Positions 47,201 to 54,084 of a DNA stretch of 64,000 bases are shown piece by piece. The position numbers were made by a program, and so were the translations under genes. This DNA is from Rhineura floridana (taxonomy: Eukaryota > Chordata > Lepidosauria > Squamata > Rhineuridae): NCBI RefSeq assembly GCF_030035675.1, contig NC_084482.1, positions 74,809,120 through 74,873,119 of the forward strand. Reading direction: 5' to 3'. Every line of letters begins with the position of its first letter. Positions within the stretch are counted from its first letter, which is position 1. The notes under the pieces are model-generated. The model ran no database searches. It saw only the letters and a list, made by a program, of their open reading frames with translations, and was not told where the DNA came from.

Positions 47201-50200
47201 TCTAAAATTAAAAACATTTAAAAAAAGAAAGTTTAAGAACATATTAAAAAGCAATTCCAACACAGATGCAGACTGGGATAGGTCTCAACTTAAAAGGCTT
47301 GTTGAAAGAGGAAAGTCTTCAAAAGGCGCTGAAAAGATAACAGAGATGGCGCCTGTCTAATATTTGAATGAATGAATAATTTATTTCAGTCAACCAACCA
47401 CAATACAATATAAAACATTAACATGAGACTACTTGGTGACAGAGCTATGGCAGACATCAAAACAATATGATAAAATTAATTGCAATTCACAATCTTACAG
47501 GGTCTGTCTAATATTTAAGGAGAGGGAATTCCACAGGGTAGGTGCTGCCCCATTAAAGGTCCGTTTCCTATGTTGTGCAGAACAGACCTCCTGATAAGAT
47601 GGTATCTGCAGGAGGCCCTCACCTGCAGAGCGCAGTGATCAACAGTATATAAGGGGTAAGACGGTCTTTCAGGTATCCTGGTCCCAAGCTGTAGAGGGCC
47701 TTGTACACCAAAACTAGAACCATGAACTTGGCCCGGTAGCAAATGGACAGGCACTGCAATTCTTTCAGCAGCAGGGTGACATGTTGGCAATACCCTGCCC
47801 CAGTGAGCAGTCTCACCACTGTATTTTGCACCGGCTGCAACTTCCAGACCAACCTCAAGGGCAGCCCCACATAGAGCACATTACAGTAATCCAATCTGGA
47901 GGTTACCAGTGTGTGGACAACAGTGGTCAGGCTATCCCAATCCAGGAGGACTCTATGGATTGTGTTGATTTGACAAGAGGCAACTGCATTTGGATTATGT
48001 CACCATGCAGAAATCCACAGAGTTTACATGCATCTCCATAAAATGTATAATACTGCATAGGATAATGAAGGCAGATGATTGTTCTGGTTTCACAGAATTG
48101 ATATAACAATACAGATATCTTACATGTGATAGGTTCATGCACAGGTATGTTAGAGACAAACATATGCGGCCCGGACTCTAATTTAAATGCATTGATCTTC
48201 TACATCCAATCATGCCCACTACAGATGCTCAGCTTCATATTAGTGATTCTCAGATTTATCAGTGTATTAAACACATAATTTCATCCAGAGAGCTCAGATT
48301 GGCTTAGACAGACCTCCAATCGATCTCTGTTCCAAGCACTGGTCATGCTGAGGTCTGTTTTGCTTTAGCAACAGCATCATATGTGCTCAGACCATTCTCT
48401 GGTCCCAATACTTCAGTTCAATCTCATTTTGCAACAGTAGCAAATTGTAAATTAAGAAGAACCATTGCCCATGCATTGCTTTGGCTGGGTAAGATGGAGC
48501 TGTACCTCTGCATAGCTTTTTGTCATCTTTTGCGCTCTTTGCAAATCCTGGCTTGCATTTACAATGGTAATCCCCTTTGATGTTGATGCAACTTCCATTT
48601 GGTCCACAGATGGAAGCATTTTTCTCACACTCATTAATGTCTGCAATGAGAAAGTTCTTCTAGATGAAACATGGCAAATTGGCTCCAACATGGGCCATTG
48701 CATCACGGCGTGGAGGACACTTATGACTGCACAAAGACAAAACATTCTAGAAAAACTGCCTTCATTAAGCCATTAAAAGAAGCATGCTGTAAGCATTCAC
48801 TTAGAGCAGCGATTCTCAAATGGTGAGTTCAAGAGCATCGTAGCTGGGGTGCCATGCTGCTGCTAGCAGGAACAAGAGAGGGCTTCCCATCCAAGTAAAA
48901 AGGTGAGAGTTAATAGATGTGTGCTGAGTACCAGGTTTCATTGGTGATTCCCTTGGAATAAGCTGGGGAACCTTCTGAGAGAGCAACACATCACATTTTT
49001 AGGTCAACAAGGGGTCATTTCAGCTAGAGCAGCTACAAGTGAGAAGGTAATGAACTAGGGGCAAAGCTAGAAGATGTTGTTATGTGGATGCTGCCCAATC
49101 ATGCAGTGATCTCTCTCCCCTCCCTATGCAATAACTCCTGTTTTTTGTGCCATTCCCCACAGAACCAGAAAGAACGGACGACAGGAAGCTTTAAAACAAT
49201 TTGGAGGAAGTCTTCTTTCACTTTGTTTGTGAATAGCCGGTGGAACTTTTACTAAATGCTCTGACCCTTGGTGGGCCAAGATTGGTCGGTGGGCCAGAGG
49301 TTCCCCATTCCTGTGCTATAGGCTCAGTTGGCAGAAGTCAACTACAAAGGCCAAATTATCGCAGCTTCCTAACATGTAAATTTTAAGAGTACTAGAAATA
49401 AAAACAGCAAACAACATTGCCATTAGCTGAATCTTGGCATCATGCTTATTCCAATTATATGCACATATTAACTCAGTGCAGCTAGAATATACAAATCTGT
49501 ATCTCTCTTGACATGTTTCCTGTCTGGCCGTATTTCATTCCAGTCCTTATATGGAATCTCTAAACTACGCAAAAACAACAAGTGGTGGAGCGGCAACTTC
49601 AAAATGCAGTCCTGGTGATCAGATGGTGAACCGTCTCACCCTCCACCCACTGCCATTGCCTGTCAAAGAACCTTTTAAAGCTCCTGGTGGGTGTCTTGAG
49701 TCCAGAAATAACTCTTGCTGGGAGAAAAACGTTCACAGCTCAGGTGCAGAGCACATGCTTTGCATGCAGAAGGTCAACTGGGCTGAACCACAGTTACAAG
49801 GACTTGGGCTTGGGGAGACCATCTCAGAGCCTTTGAAGAGCCATTGACAGTCGGAAGAGAAAAAACTGGGCCAGATGGACCAATAGTACAAAATAGCTGC
49901 ATATGTTCAAAACAGGTAAACCGAGGTGGTTTCATGAGGAAATGTGCAGGTAGGCAGAGGGTTCAGCTCCCTCTTCCATAGAACAGAGGTGGGACACCTT
50001 TTATCCATCAAGGGCTGCACTGGTGAACTGGGGGGTTCACAGGCTCATAGCCGGGGGTGCTAGGCCCCCTAAAAATTTTCTGTCCCCTAAACGGTTTTAC
50101 AAAAAATATTGATTGATTGATTGATTGATTGTATTTATATACCTCCCCATAGCCGAAACTCTCTGGGTGGTTTACAGTAATTCAATTTATTACAGAAAAA

Positions 50201-53200
50201 AAATTCTGCCCCCTTACTTTTATGTGCCCTCCTTTTAGGCTGGCTAAAGGTCAAGGGTTCATGTACCAGTTGGGTGGGGGCAGGGCCGCTTCTGATTTCG
50301 GGCAGAGTTTGCAGCACTTCAGGATTTCAGAAATGCTTTCTCTTGCCACCCCATCTCTTTCTCTCCTTTCCTCACTCTCTCTTTGCCACCCCACCTCCCT
50401 CTTGCTGTGATTTTCCTCCTCCTGACATCGCTTCATCCATTTTAGCTCCCCCATCCCTCCCCACCCCCTTTGCCAGAAATCTGAACTGACTGCCTGCAGA
50501 GGACTTTCTCCCTCTATTTTTGCCGCTTTGTGCATTCTGGCTCCCCCCCCATGTTTTTTTCTTATCTGCCTCTGGGCTTTTCCCCACCAGCATGAAATGA
50601 GGCTGAAAGGTGCTGGTACCCCACCCTGTGGCGCTTGCTTGCAGGAAGAACACCCATTTTTAGTTCTAGACTTAGGTTTGGCAAGTGTTTGCCTGAACCC
50701 CATCACATGATCTCAGAGCACTTCTAAACTTTCATACAGGCAATCCCATATGCAGCCAGACTCAAGCCCCTACTGTAGCTCTCTGTGTGTAGCCAGTGTC
50801 ATACCTGGAGTGAGCATGCAGCATCTCAAGCAAGAGACTAAGTCCTTACCCTCACAGTCGGTGATGTTGCTACTTTTGGACTGGAATCCTTTTACACATA
50901 CACAGGAGTAGTTCCCACAACTATTTTTGCATGTGGCATGGGCTCCACACAAGTTTTCCACTTTCTCGAACTTGCCACAGTCTCCACAGTCTATGCATTC
51001 ATCAATATCTGCCAATACAACAAATAAGAACACATTTTGCAATTGGCTGTTAACTGCCTCTTGCATGCATGCATTGAATGGCTGAATCCTGGGAACTGAT
51101 AAGATCCTTTCAGAGCTGAGGAACCTGATGGACTACAGCTCCCATCATCCCTGATCACTGGTCATGTTGGCTGGGGCTGATGGGAGTTGGAATCTAACAA
51201 CATCTGGAGGACCACAAGTTCCCCACCCCTCACTTAAGGAATCTGATTCTGTGTCATAACTGGATCCCTCTAACCCAGGAGGAGTGGGGTCTCCAGTGTG
51301 GCCTCTCACATCCCCATACAAATTATTTGGCCATATTGAGGGCTTGGATGTTGATGCCATTAGGACAAAGAAGATATTTGGGTTGGCAGATTTTTTTTGG
51401 GGGGGGGAGGAAGCAAAGGAGAAGAAAGACATTGTTTAAAAAATGAAGGAAAATTCTGATATGTGTGCATTGGACTTCATATTTAACATCTGATATCAAA
51501 TGAAGGGCCTACAATTTTGAGCTAGCCTTGCTAGCCATTGTTGCCAAGCCAAAGGTTGTAGGGAAGTCTACTGGCTTGGGTATTGCTCCTGGCAAGTGTT
51601 CCAAGTGTGGCGAGATGAATGGATGAAGTCTGTATTGAAAAATGACATCATATTCATTCCAGAAATATTTAACACCAAATAATTTAAGGATGCCAACCGG
51701 TTGCTGTCTTAGCTATTTTTCTTTTTTTAAGCCAATTGCCAGAAGAGCAAGCAGCAAGGTCTTGTTTTTAAAACTTATTTCACTATTAAAAAAATGGGGT
51801 TGTATTCAGTGTCATGCTAAGGGGATAGTTCTGTCAGTGCAAGTATTTCTGCTTGCCCGACATAATTATCTCCCCTCTCCACCCGCCCCCCTGTTCTGGG
51901 GTTTTTCCCAACCCTCCAGTGCAGATTTGGGGGTGTGTGCATGGGGTGCATGGGGGGGAGAAGAGGTGGGAAAGTCCCGTTGCACTAGCAGGAATCCTTG
52001 TCCTAGCTCCTGCTTGCACAACAATTTAGCTGAATACGGCCCATAATTATTATTATTTTGGCATGCACATTATGAGGAGCTGGGGGGGTGATCAAAGCCC
52101 ACACAGTTTGATCAGCCTGAGGAAGAGCAGCCACTATTTGTTCACCTGCCCACCAGCATGGGGGGGGGGGAAAGGAGGAGAAGCTTTGGAAGGGGAGGAC
52201 TGGTGAGAACTATTAACTCCTGTTCTGGAAAGCAAAATAAAGCTTAATTACCACAACACATATCTTCTTCGCAGACTTTATATCCTGATGGACAGTTGGC
52301 TTCTCCTTTCAATTTAGAGCAATCTGTTTAGACAGTGGGGAGAGTAGCAATTGGTGAGACTCTGCCTATGTTATGGAGTCAGTTCCCATTCTTCTCACTT
52401 CCTCCCAGAGAGACAACACTTAAGCCCACCTCCCCCAAACCAGATTTCCCTTTTCCCCACCACTTCCAAAGTAACTATTTTATGTCTGATTGGGAAATAA
52501 AAATTCTGCAGACATATATTACAATGATGGGATGAACAACTCTGGAACTCTTTTTTTTGAGGGGGGGGAGAGAGCATATCCAAGCTTTCATGTGTGACAG
52601 AGTTTGCAAGTCAGTTATTCTTGAGTGTCTTGGTTCCCAGGAGACAATAATCCCGAATGTTTCTGGAGGATCCTCAAGAATGTGTAGCTTAGAATGGGGA
52701 AACTGAGGCAAGAAACTATTAGCTCAAAACGAGCTGCTTGGAAGGCCAAGGGTTCAGGTTTCTAGTGCTCAGATAAAGAGCAATAACACTCCTTCATTCT
52801 GCATAGGCTGCAGCTCAATGCAGAGCACCTGCTTTGCAGGCAGAAGGTCCCAGGTTCAATCCCTGGCATCTCCAGGTAGGGCTGGGAGAGACTCCTGCCT
52901 GGAACCCTGGAGAGCTGCTGCCAGTCAGTGTAGACAATAGTGCACTGGATGGACCAATGATCTTGCTCGGTATAAGCCAGTTTCCCATGTCCCTATAATC
53001 TTATTCAGAGTGGAGGGGGATCTAAGACCATTCAGGTCTAAGGTACTGGAACCACTAACAAGTAATGTTTCTAGCTCACATATTTGCAGAGGTACATTTC
53101 AATACAGCAAAGATTTCCAATGTGGTCCTTGGTGACAAACAACCCGTCATCTCTGCACATTTGTACAATGTTTAGTATTTAAATATATTAGACTATTGGT

Positions 53201-54043
53201 ACTTAAGCATTCACTATTTCACTTGTAAGGAAGTACGTCTGCAAGATGTGTAGGATATAGGAACATAGGAAGCTGCAGCATACCAAGTCAGGCCATTGGT
53301 TCATCCAGCTCCGCACTGACTGGCAGCAGCTTTCCAAAGGTTCAGGCAGGAGTCTTTCCAGCTCTACCTGGAGACACCAAGAGCTAAACCTGGGATCTTC
53401 TGCATGCAAAGCAAGTGACCTGCAGCCCTTCCCCATGTACAAGCAGGGCAACACCAGGTCTCCTCTAACCTACCTAAAAGAGTCTCAGAAGGGATCATTT
53501 ACCAGTGGTAGCCAATATGGTGCCCTCCAGATGTTGCCGCACTGTCAGCATTCCTGACAATTGGCCCTTGACTCCTAGCTTACACCGGCAAATCAGGGTC
53601 TTTATTTCTTGAACTTTCATTCATAACTGGTATTGGACTGACAAGTCCAAAATGTCTCCAACCCATGCTAGATGCTTCTGGCACAGTATGGCTGGATGAA
53701 AACAGATTTCTCTAAAATGTTGCCACAGTGCTGTGTATAATCCCATTAGCTCACCTAAGAAGCACGCCCCATCAAACGCTCTCCCTGTCTCAGCCTTTCA
53801 CCACTTCTTGGTTAGATCAAGGTGCCTTGAGATTGCTTGCTTTACCTGGCTGAGCATTTAACACCGCAGCTCCTCCTTTCGGTGTTCTCAGCACACACCT
53901 CACAAGCAAACAGCATTGTAAAGCAATGGTTTTAAATGGGCCCTCTAATGTTGTTCTAAAGGCTTCTAGATTCAGGGGGAACTCACCTTCTGTTTCTCCA
54001 TTCTGGCCAGTCGCTCTAGACTGATTAAGGGTTATGAAGAGCC
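23198..54043 (-). CDS. ADGRE5: ADGRE5 (CD97), adhesion G-protein-coupled receptor; 18 exons, ATG exon not found
   Basis: Eighteen exons with GT-AG borders and compatible phases join to 2276 nt (757 residues after the split first codon). Human CD97 isoforms are about 742-835 residues. In order they encode the end of a signal peptide, a short Cys-rich segment, three EGF-like exons with DIDEC/DINEC calcium-binding starts, a linker, the GAIN domain, a GPS with CQCNHLTSF, seven membrane segments and a cytoplasmic tail ending ESGM. The family is cut at the GPS (between L and T) and works at the leukocyte surface in adhesion and mechanosensing, with CD55 as a known mammalian ligand. Tail-to-tail placement with DDX39A matches human 19p13 and separates it from other ADGRE genes. 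Large introns hold many transposons. Confidence 0.93.
23655..23762 (-). CDS. ADGRE5: ADGRE5 exon: cytoplasmic tail
   Basis: It encodes VRDDYYRWFCKDVHGKPHSS, then KYSEFSSTASSNTLR. The KYSEF block is shared with human CD97. The borders are GTCTAG/GTACGT and CGG/GTAAGA, 36 codons in phase 0. Confidence 0.92.
24050..24218 (-). CDS. ADGRE5: ADGRE5 exon: TM6 and TM7
   Basis: It encodes VLTITAIAQLCILGTTWVFG (TM6) and VMSYIFTILNSLQGLFIFLL (TM7). The TTWVFG and NSLQG motifs are hallmarks of adhesion (B2) GPCRs. The donor is CAG/GTACTT. Confidence 0.96.
24417..24508 (-). CDS. ADGRE5: ADGRE5 exon: end of TM5 and third intracellular loop
   Basis: It encodes VNAAVFVVTVWKLSQKFADI followed by NPDMSKLKKQ, close to human VIFVTTVWKLTQKFSEI. 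The borders are CACAG/GTCAAT and AGAG/GTAAAC. Confidence 0.95.
25142..25425 (+). mobile_element. L2-type LINE 3' UTR and tail, ADGRE5 intron
   Basis: It is A/T-rich, then GCCTGAGTGCCCTATTATAG, GGTAGAAGGGTGGGATAGAA and an (AAAT)n tail. A near-identical 3' end is at 43845-44096. Confidence 0.7.
25512..25578 (-). CDS. ADGRE5: ADGRE5 exon: second extracellular loop and start of TM5
   Basis: It encodes CWLAMDNGFQWSFLAPVTLI. The conserved loop cysteine-tryptophan pair CW is present, as in human YCWLDFEQGFLWSF. The 67-nt exon keeps the frame (phase 2 in, 0 out). Confidence 0.94.
25695..26414 (-). mobile_element. LINE 3' region (L2/CR1 superfamily), reversed
   Basis: A long non-coding and degraded C-terminal part contains CTGTGAAGGGCTTTAAAGGT and GGCAGCCCCATTACAGTAGT, the reverse of the LINE motifs at 63240-63480. 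It is interrupted near 26415 by another LINE; its continuation starts near 26968. Confidence 0.6.
26415..26967 (-). mobile_element. Second reversed LINE, nested in the first
   Basis: It begins with an (ATTT)n tail and ATTTATATACCACTTGAC, and later carries the reversed C-terminal ORF2 block (NSLPIDIRQ-like at 26700-26740). CACCTTT occurs at both edges, suggesting a 7-bp target duplication. Confidence 0.55.
27248..27468 (-). CDS. ADGRE5: ADGRE5 exon: TM3 and TM4
   Basis: It encodes AVVAGLLHLFFLSVFCWMLL (TM3) with EGVELYLMVVQVF, then GYGLPAIVVGISAAI (TM4). The FCWMLLEG motif is typical of adhesion GPCR TM3. The borders are TTCCAG/ACAACC and AAAAA/GTAAGT. Confidence 0.96.
28292..28483 (-). CDS. 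ADGRE5: ADGRE5 exon: TM1 and TM2
   Basis: It encodes DWGLDVITKIGLVMSLICLF (TM1 start) and TTIHLHLCLALFVGDVIFLM (TM2). The RTTIHLHLC block is identical to human. It is 64 codons in phase 0, with borders GTGCAG/GACTGG and CAG/GTAATA. Confidence 0.97.
29130..29262. mobile_element. hAT-type palindromic MITE
   Basis: It runs CAGGGATAGGGAACCTTTGG to CAGGTTCCCCATCTTTG, with the inner palindrome TTGTTGGACTACAGCTTCC / GATGGGAGTTCAACAACATC. Other copies are at 39548-39683, 51113-51232 and 60003-60698. Confidence 0.75.
29609..30420 (+). mobile_element. LTR-like sequence with leader (tentative)
   Basis: A TATA-like GTATAAATGAG near 29738 lies about 200 bp before a poly(A) signal in TATAAATAAATATTTC near 29932. 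This is followed by a unique leader-like region with repeated GTGACA / GGTGGGATCCTGACA phrases to about 30380. No clear target duplication or matched end was found, so the LTR call is weak. Confidence 0.35.
30730..30925. mobile_element. MITE of the GCATCCAACACTG / GTATTCAG family
   Basis: It starts GGGTTGCATCCAACACTGCC and carries CTGCACTAGCAGGTTGGGGG and a G-rich half, as in the copy at 51795-52045. Confidence 0.5.
31034..31207 (-). CDS. ADGRE5: ADGRE5 exon: GPS cleavage motif
   Basis: It encodes LKLICAFWKPDNGSGLWSQE, EGC, then CQCNHLTSFAVLMAFYDVE. All four GPS cysteines (ICAFW, EGC, HCQC) and both tryptophans are present. The HLT tripeptide needed for autoproteolysis is intact, so the receptor should be cleaved into two chains. 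It is 58 codons in phase 0. Confidence 0.97.
31554..31783 (-). CDS. ADGRE5: ADGRE5 exon: GAIN domain, part B
   Basis: It encodes FGMAGLLSYHSLGPFLTGAV, then VLSSVASAFVGHHETTSL and APVRFNFSHKEP. The last block is the strand before the GPS (human ILFAFSHLE). The borders are TTTCAG/CTTTCG and CCA/GTGAGT. Confidence 0.92.
32216..32329 (-). CDS. ADGRE5: ADGRE5 exon: GAIN domain, ELTIDIRTAG segment
   Basis: It encodes ELTIDIRTAGSPSQGPATLS, then QNKTQMELSWGAVRKEGD. It aligns with human ELTLMIQERGDKN through MKLNWAVAAGAED. The borders are TTTCAG/AGCTGA and GACG/GTAAGG; the phases match both neighbours. Confidence 0.92.
32669..32837 (-). CDS. ADGRE5: ADGRE5 exon: GAIN domain helical part
   Basis: It encodes GLLDLLDLLDDLATLMKAEK, then MVTEMMETVETLLRVLAFTL. 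It aligns with human NVIKLVDELMEAP through NLEDIMRILAKSLP. It opens with three in-frame copies of CTGCTGGAT. The donor ACAG/GTTAGC is weaker than most in this gene. Confidence 0.9.
33000..34330. other. Repeat-like mosaic in an ADGRE5 intron
   Basis: There is a duplicated phrase with GCCAATCAGCATGAAA / GCCAATCAGAGTGAAA at 33075-33165. At 34225-34300 lies a common squamate repeat end (TTCCCAGGATTCTTTGGGAG AAGCCATGAC). Boundaries and families could not be fixed, and no exon was seen. Confidence 0.35.
34486..34692 (+). mobile_element. tRNA-derived SINE with Bov-B tail
   Basis: B box GGTTCGAATCCCC (about 34520), body GGGCCAGTCACTGCCTCTCA, tail TTCATAGGGTCAACGTAAG to GAAGGCAGTCCATT. Its tail matches the SINE at 33-413 and the Bov-B 3' end. 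Confidence 0.85.
34694..35465. repeat. Minisatellite: five ~65-bp cassettes with C/T-only spacers
   Basis: Cassettes near GCATGATTGCATGGGAGTAA and TGAACTCAATAAGCATGCAA start at about 34699, 34896, 35045, 35225 and 35399 (periods 197, 149, 180 and 174). Between them lie 70-120 bp of almost pure pyrimidine (CCCCTCC-type), followed by GGTCAGTTTTACC. The opposite strand is G/A-rich. It lies in an ADGRE5 intron. Confidence 0.9.
35516..35804. mobile_element. Second copy of the long-inverted-repeat element (one arm plus part of spacer)
   Basis: It matches 2331-2399 joined to 2869-3094 without the LINE insertion, from TTCACTAATAGGCAAAAAAA to ACACCTGCCATCTCCA. The right arm is absent. It directly abuts the minisatellite. 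Confidence 0.8.
36893..36985 (-). CDS. ADGRE5: ADGRE5 exon: stalk/GAIN start
   Basis: It encodes TFLCNFTAQLRHLCNSSLTI, then RDAKDAENRMQ (31 codons, phase 0). It corresponds to the human exon beginning TLSRFFDKVQDL. Two cysteines and two N-glycosylation sequons (NFT, NSS) are present. The borders are TTCCAG/ACGTTC and CAG/GTATGT. Confidence 0.85.
38684..38730 (-). CDS. ADGRE5: ADGRE5 small linker exon
   Basis: It encodes EFSCPSPSSDVCADEQ, 47 nt, and converts phase 1 (after the EGF exons) to phase 0, exactly as the small human exon (MTFSTWTPPPGVHSQ) does. The borders GTTCCCAG/AATTCA and CAG/GTGAGT are strong. Two cysteines not found in the human linker are present. Confidence 0.82.
38932..40226. 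mobile_element. 1.3-kb hAT-like DNA element with nested MITE
   Basis: The inverted ends are TAGGGATGTGCA (38932) and TGAACATCCCTA (to 40226). ATATATAT flanks both sides (38924-38931 and 40227-40234), the 8-bp duplication size of hAT; its AT-only content makes it less certain. No transposase frame is seen. A palindromic MITE sits inside at 39548-39683. Confidence 0.65.
39548..39683. mobile_element. Near-complete palindromic hAT-type MITE
   Basis: CAGCCTTTCCCAACCAGTGT pairs with ACACTGGTTGGGAAAGGCTG over almost the whole length, including TCCAGACGTTGTTG / CAACAACATCTGGA. This is the clearest copy of the family in the window. Confidence 0.85.
40255..40455 (+). mobile_element. MIR-like (CORE) SINE remnant
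   Basis: A MIR-like order of words is seen: GGTTCAGGTTCTACATTAGAC, CACTTCCTGATCTGTAATAT, GTTGGGGAGTTGCTGTGAAG, AAGCACTCTGCAAATC. It is old and diverged. Confidence 0.5.
41140..41226 (-). mobile_element. MIR-like SINE remnant
   Basis: TTATTCTCATTTTCCAGAGG followed by GGAGGCTGAGAGAGATTTGCC resembles the reversed MIR core (ATTTTACAGATGAGGAAACTGAGG...). It is short. Confidence 0.45.
41320..41397. mobile_element. hAT-type MITE fragment
   Basis: It shows the end GGAGTCCAACAGCATCTGGAGGG followed by CGTTCCCCAACAC, the 3' half of the family at 51113-51232. Confidence 0.6.
41742..41935 (+). mobile_element. tRNA-derived SINE
   Basis: Head TAACTCAGGGACAGAGTATC, then CTTTGCATGCAAAAGGTCCC, body TGGCATCTCCAGGTAGGACT. 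Same family as 52807-52998. Confidence 0.8.
42175..42262 (-). mobile_element. L2-type LINE tail
   Basis: (ATTT)n, then TTTATATACCGCCCCATAGC and CTCCCTGGGCGGTTCACA. A sister fragment is at 50108-50196. Confidence 0.7.
42581..42705 (-). mobile_element. CR1 LINE 3' end
   Basis: AAGAACATAAGAAGAGCCTG, then GGATCAGGCCAGTAGCCCAT, the reverse of the 3' end at 11165-11210. Confidence 0.75.
43492..43715. mobile_element. CpG-rich non-autonomous DNA element
   Basis: The inverted ends are GTACAGCAGGGCCC (43492) and GGGCCCTACTGTAC (about 43709). Inside, CCCCACTCATACTGCG recurs inverted as CAGTATGAGTGGGG. CGCTTTTCGGCGG-type words repeat, giving a CpG density well above the surroundings. No clear target duplication; superfamily unassigned. 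Confidence 0.7.
43845..44096 (+). mobile_element. L2-type LINE 3' UTR and tail
   Basis: It matches 25142-25425: a GT microsatellite, A/T-rich DNA, GAGTGCCCTATAATAGGGTA, then an (AAAT)n tail ending at 44096. Confidence 0.75.
44100..44830 (-). mobile_element. CR1 LINE 3' region
   Basis: Reversed CR1 3' UTR with CAGCAACTGGTATTTGGAAA, TCTGCCTACAGAGGCAGAGC and ATGTATTTGTCTAATCCTCT, then further into the element (GCCTCATTGGATGTCTCTGA, CCTTTTCCAGCTCTATAAT). About 45 bp of extra or diverged sequence lies near 44405-44590. Confidence 0.7.
45836..45979 (-). CDS. ADGRE5: ADGRE5 EGF-like exon 3 (calcium-binding type)
   Basis: It encodes DIDECDEGRCDKSANCSNYP, then GGFRCSCLPGYVQYM and ENTTKCK. Six cysteines in regular EGF spacing, with a DIDEC start. 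The borders TTTCAG/ACATTG and AAAG/GTAAAT are phase 1-1, so the module can be skipped without losing the frame. Confidence 0.95.
46205..46628 (+). mobile_element. L2-clade LINE 3' end
   Basis: ATCAGGAGATCTGTTCTGCA through CCTTCCTCTTTCAATAAG matches 63540-63695. The 3' UTR ends GGGCAGTATATAAATCTAATAAA. Confidence 0.8.
46945..47940 (-). mobile_element. L2-clade LINE, reversed, with GGT-rich tail and nested insertion
   Basis: It carries a (GGT)n-like degenerate tail (46951-47050), then AACCCGCCCTTCCTCCCAGC, and the reversed ORF2 C-terminus (encoding MDYCNVLYVGLPLRLVWKL in 47619-47894). It is interrupted at 47366-47503 by a 138-bp insert flanked by CTGTCTAATATTT on both sides (47353-47365, 47504-47516). 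Confidence 0.85.
47366..47503 (-). mobile_element. Short LINE/SINE-tail insert with 13-bp target duplication
   Basis: It starts with a GAATGAATGAATAATTTATT simple tail and has no recognised body. The perfect 13-bp flanking repeat proves insertion into the surrounding LINE. Confidence 0.75.
48506..48640 (-). CDS. ADGRE5: ADGRE5 EGF-like exon 2 (calcium-binding type)
   Basis: It encodes DINECEKNASICGPNGSCIN, then GDYHCKCKPGFAKSAK and KKLCR. Six cysteines. The borders TTGCAG/ACATTA and AGAG/GTACAG are phase 1-1. Confidence 0.95.
49737..49915 (+). mobile_element. tRNA-derived SINE, diverged
   Basis: AGCTCAGGTGCAGAGCACAT, GCTTTGCATGCAGAAGGTCA, and an end with GGGCCAGATGGACCAATAGT. The middle is rearranged compared with 52807-52998. 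Confidence 0.65.
50108..50196 (-). mobile_element. L2-type LINE tail
   Basis: (ATTG)n, then TATTTATATACCTCCCCATA and CTCTCTGGGTGGTTTACAG. Confidence 0.65.
50850..51008 (-). CDS. ADGRE5: ADGRE5 EGF-like exon 1, nine cysteines
   Basis: It encodes DIDECIDCGDCGKFEKVENL, then CGAHATCKNSCGNYSCVCVK and ITDCEG. It starts like a calcium-binding EGF module but carries nine cysteines rather than six. The extra three are in IDCGDC and KNSC. The borders GGCAG/ATATTG and GAGG/GTAAGG are phase 1-1. Confidence 0.93.
51113..51232. mobile_element. hAT-type MITE
   Basis: GCTGAGGAACCTGATGGACT and CTCCCATCATCCCTGA pair with GGGGCTGATGGGAGTTGGAA and AACATCTGGAGGACC. It is a diverged palindrome. Confidence 0.7.
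51795..52045. mobile_element. MITE of the GTATTCAGTG family
   Basis: The ends GGGTTGTATTCAGTGTCATG and TTTAGCTGAATACGGCCC are inverted. The middle has CCCTCCAGTGCAGATTTGGGGG. Related copies are at 18750-19290 and 30730-30925. Confidence 0.6.
52252..52323 (-). CDS. ADGRE5: ADGRE5 short cysteine-rich exon
   Basis: It encodes DCSKLKGEANCPSGYKVCEE and DMCC (24 codons, five cysteines). It takes the place of the first EGF of human CD97 (QDSRGCARWCPQNSSC...), which is about 40 residues long, so it is a reduced module. The borders AAACAG/ATTGCT and TGTG/GTAATT are phase 1-1. It is less certain than the other exons because the match is weak. Confidence 0.72.
52807..52998 (+). mobile_element. tRNA-derived SINE, best copy
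   Basis: Head GCAGCTCAATGCAGAGCACC, B box GGTTCAATCCC, body CTCCAGGTAGGGCTGGGAGA, end TTTCCCATGTCCCTATAA. It is used here as the reference for the family. Confidence 0.85.
53247..53432 (-). mobile_element. tRNA-derived SINE, reversed
   Basis: ATAGGAACATAGGAAGCTGC to GCATGCAAAGCAAGTGACCT, the reverse of 52807-52998. Confidence 0.85.
53987..54043 (-). CDS. ADGRE5: ADGRE5 exon 2: end of signal peptide and mature N-terminus
   Basis: It encodes LFITLNQSRATGQNGETE after a split codon. The acceptor TGTCTTTCAG/GGCTC is strong and the donor GAAG/GTGAGT enters the next exon in phase 1 (GAT, D). In human CD97 the second exon likewise holds the last hydrophobic residues of the signal peptide. The preceding ATG exon must end in phase 1. 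Confidence 0.75.
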
Positions 54044-54084
54044 CTGAAAGACAGAGAAATGGGGAAAGCCCCAATGTCAGACTT

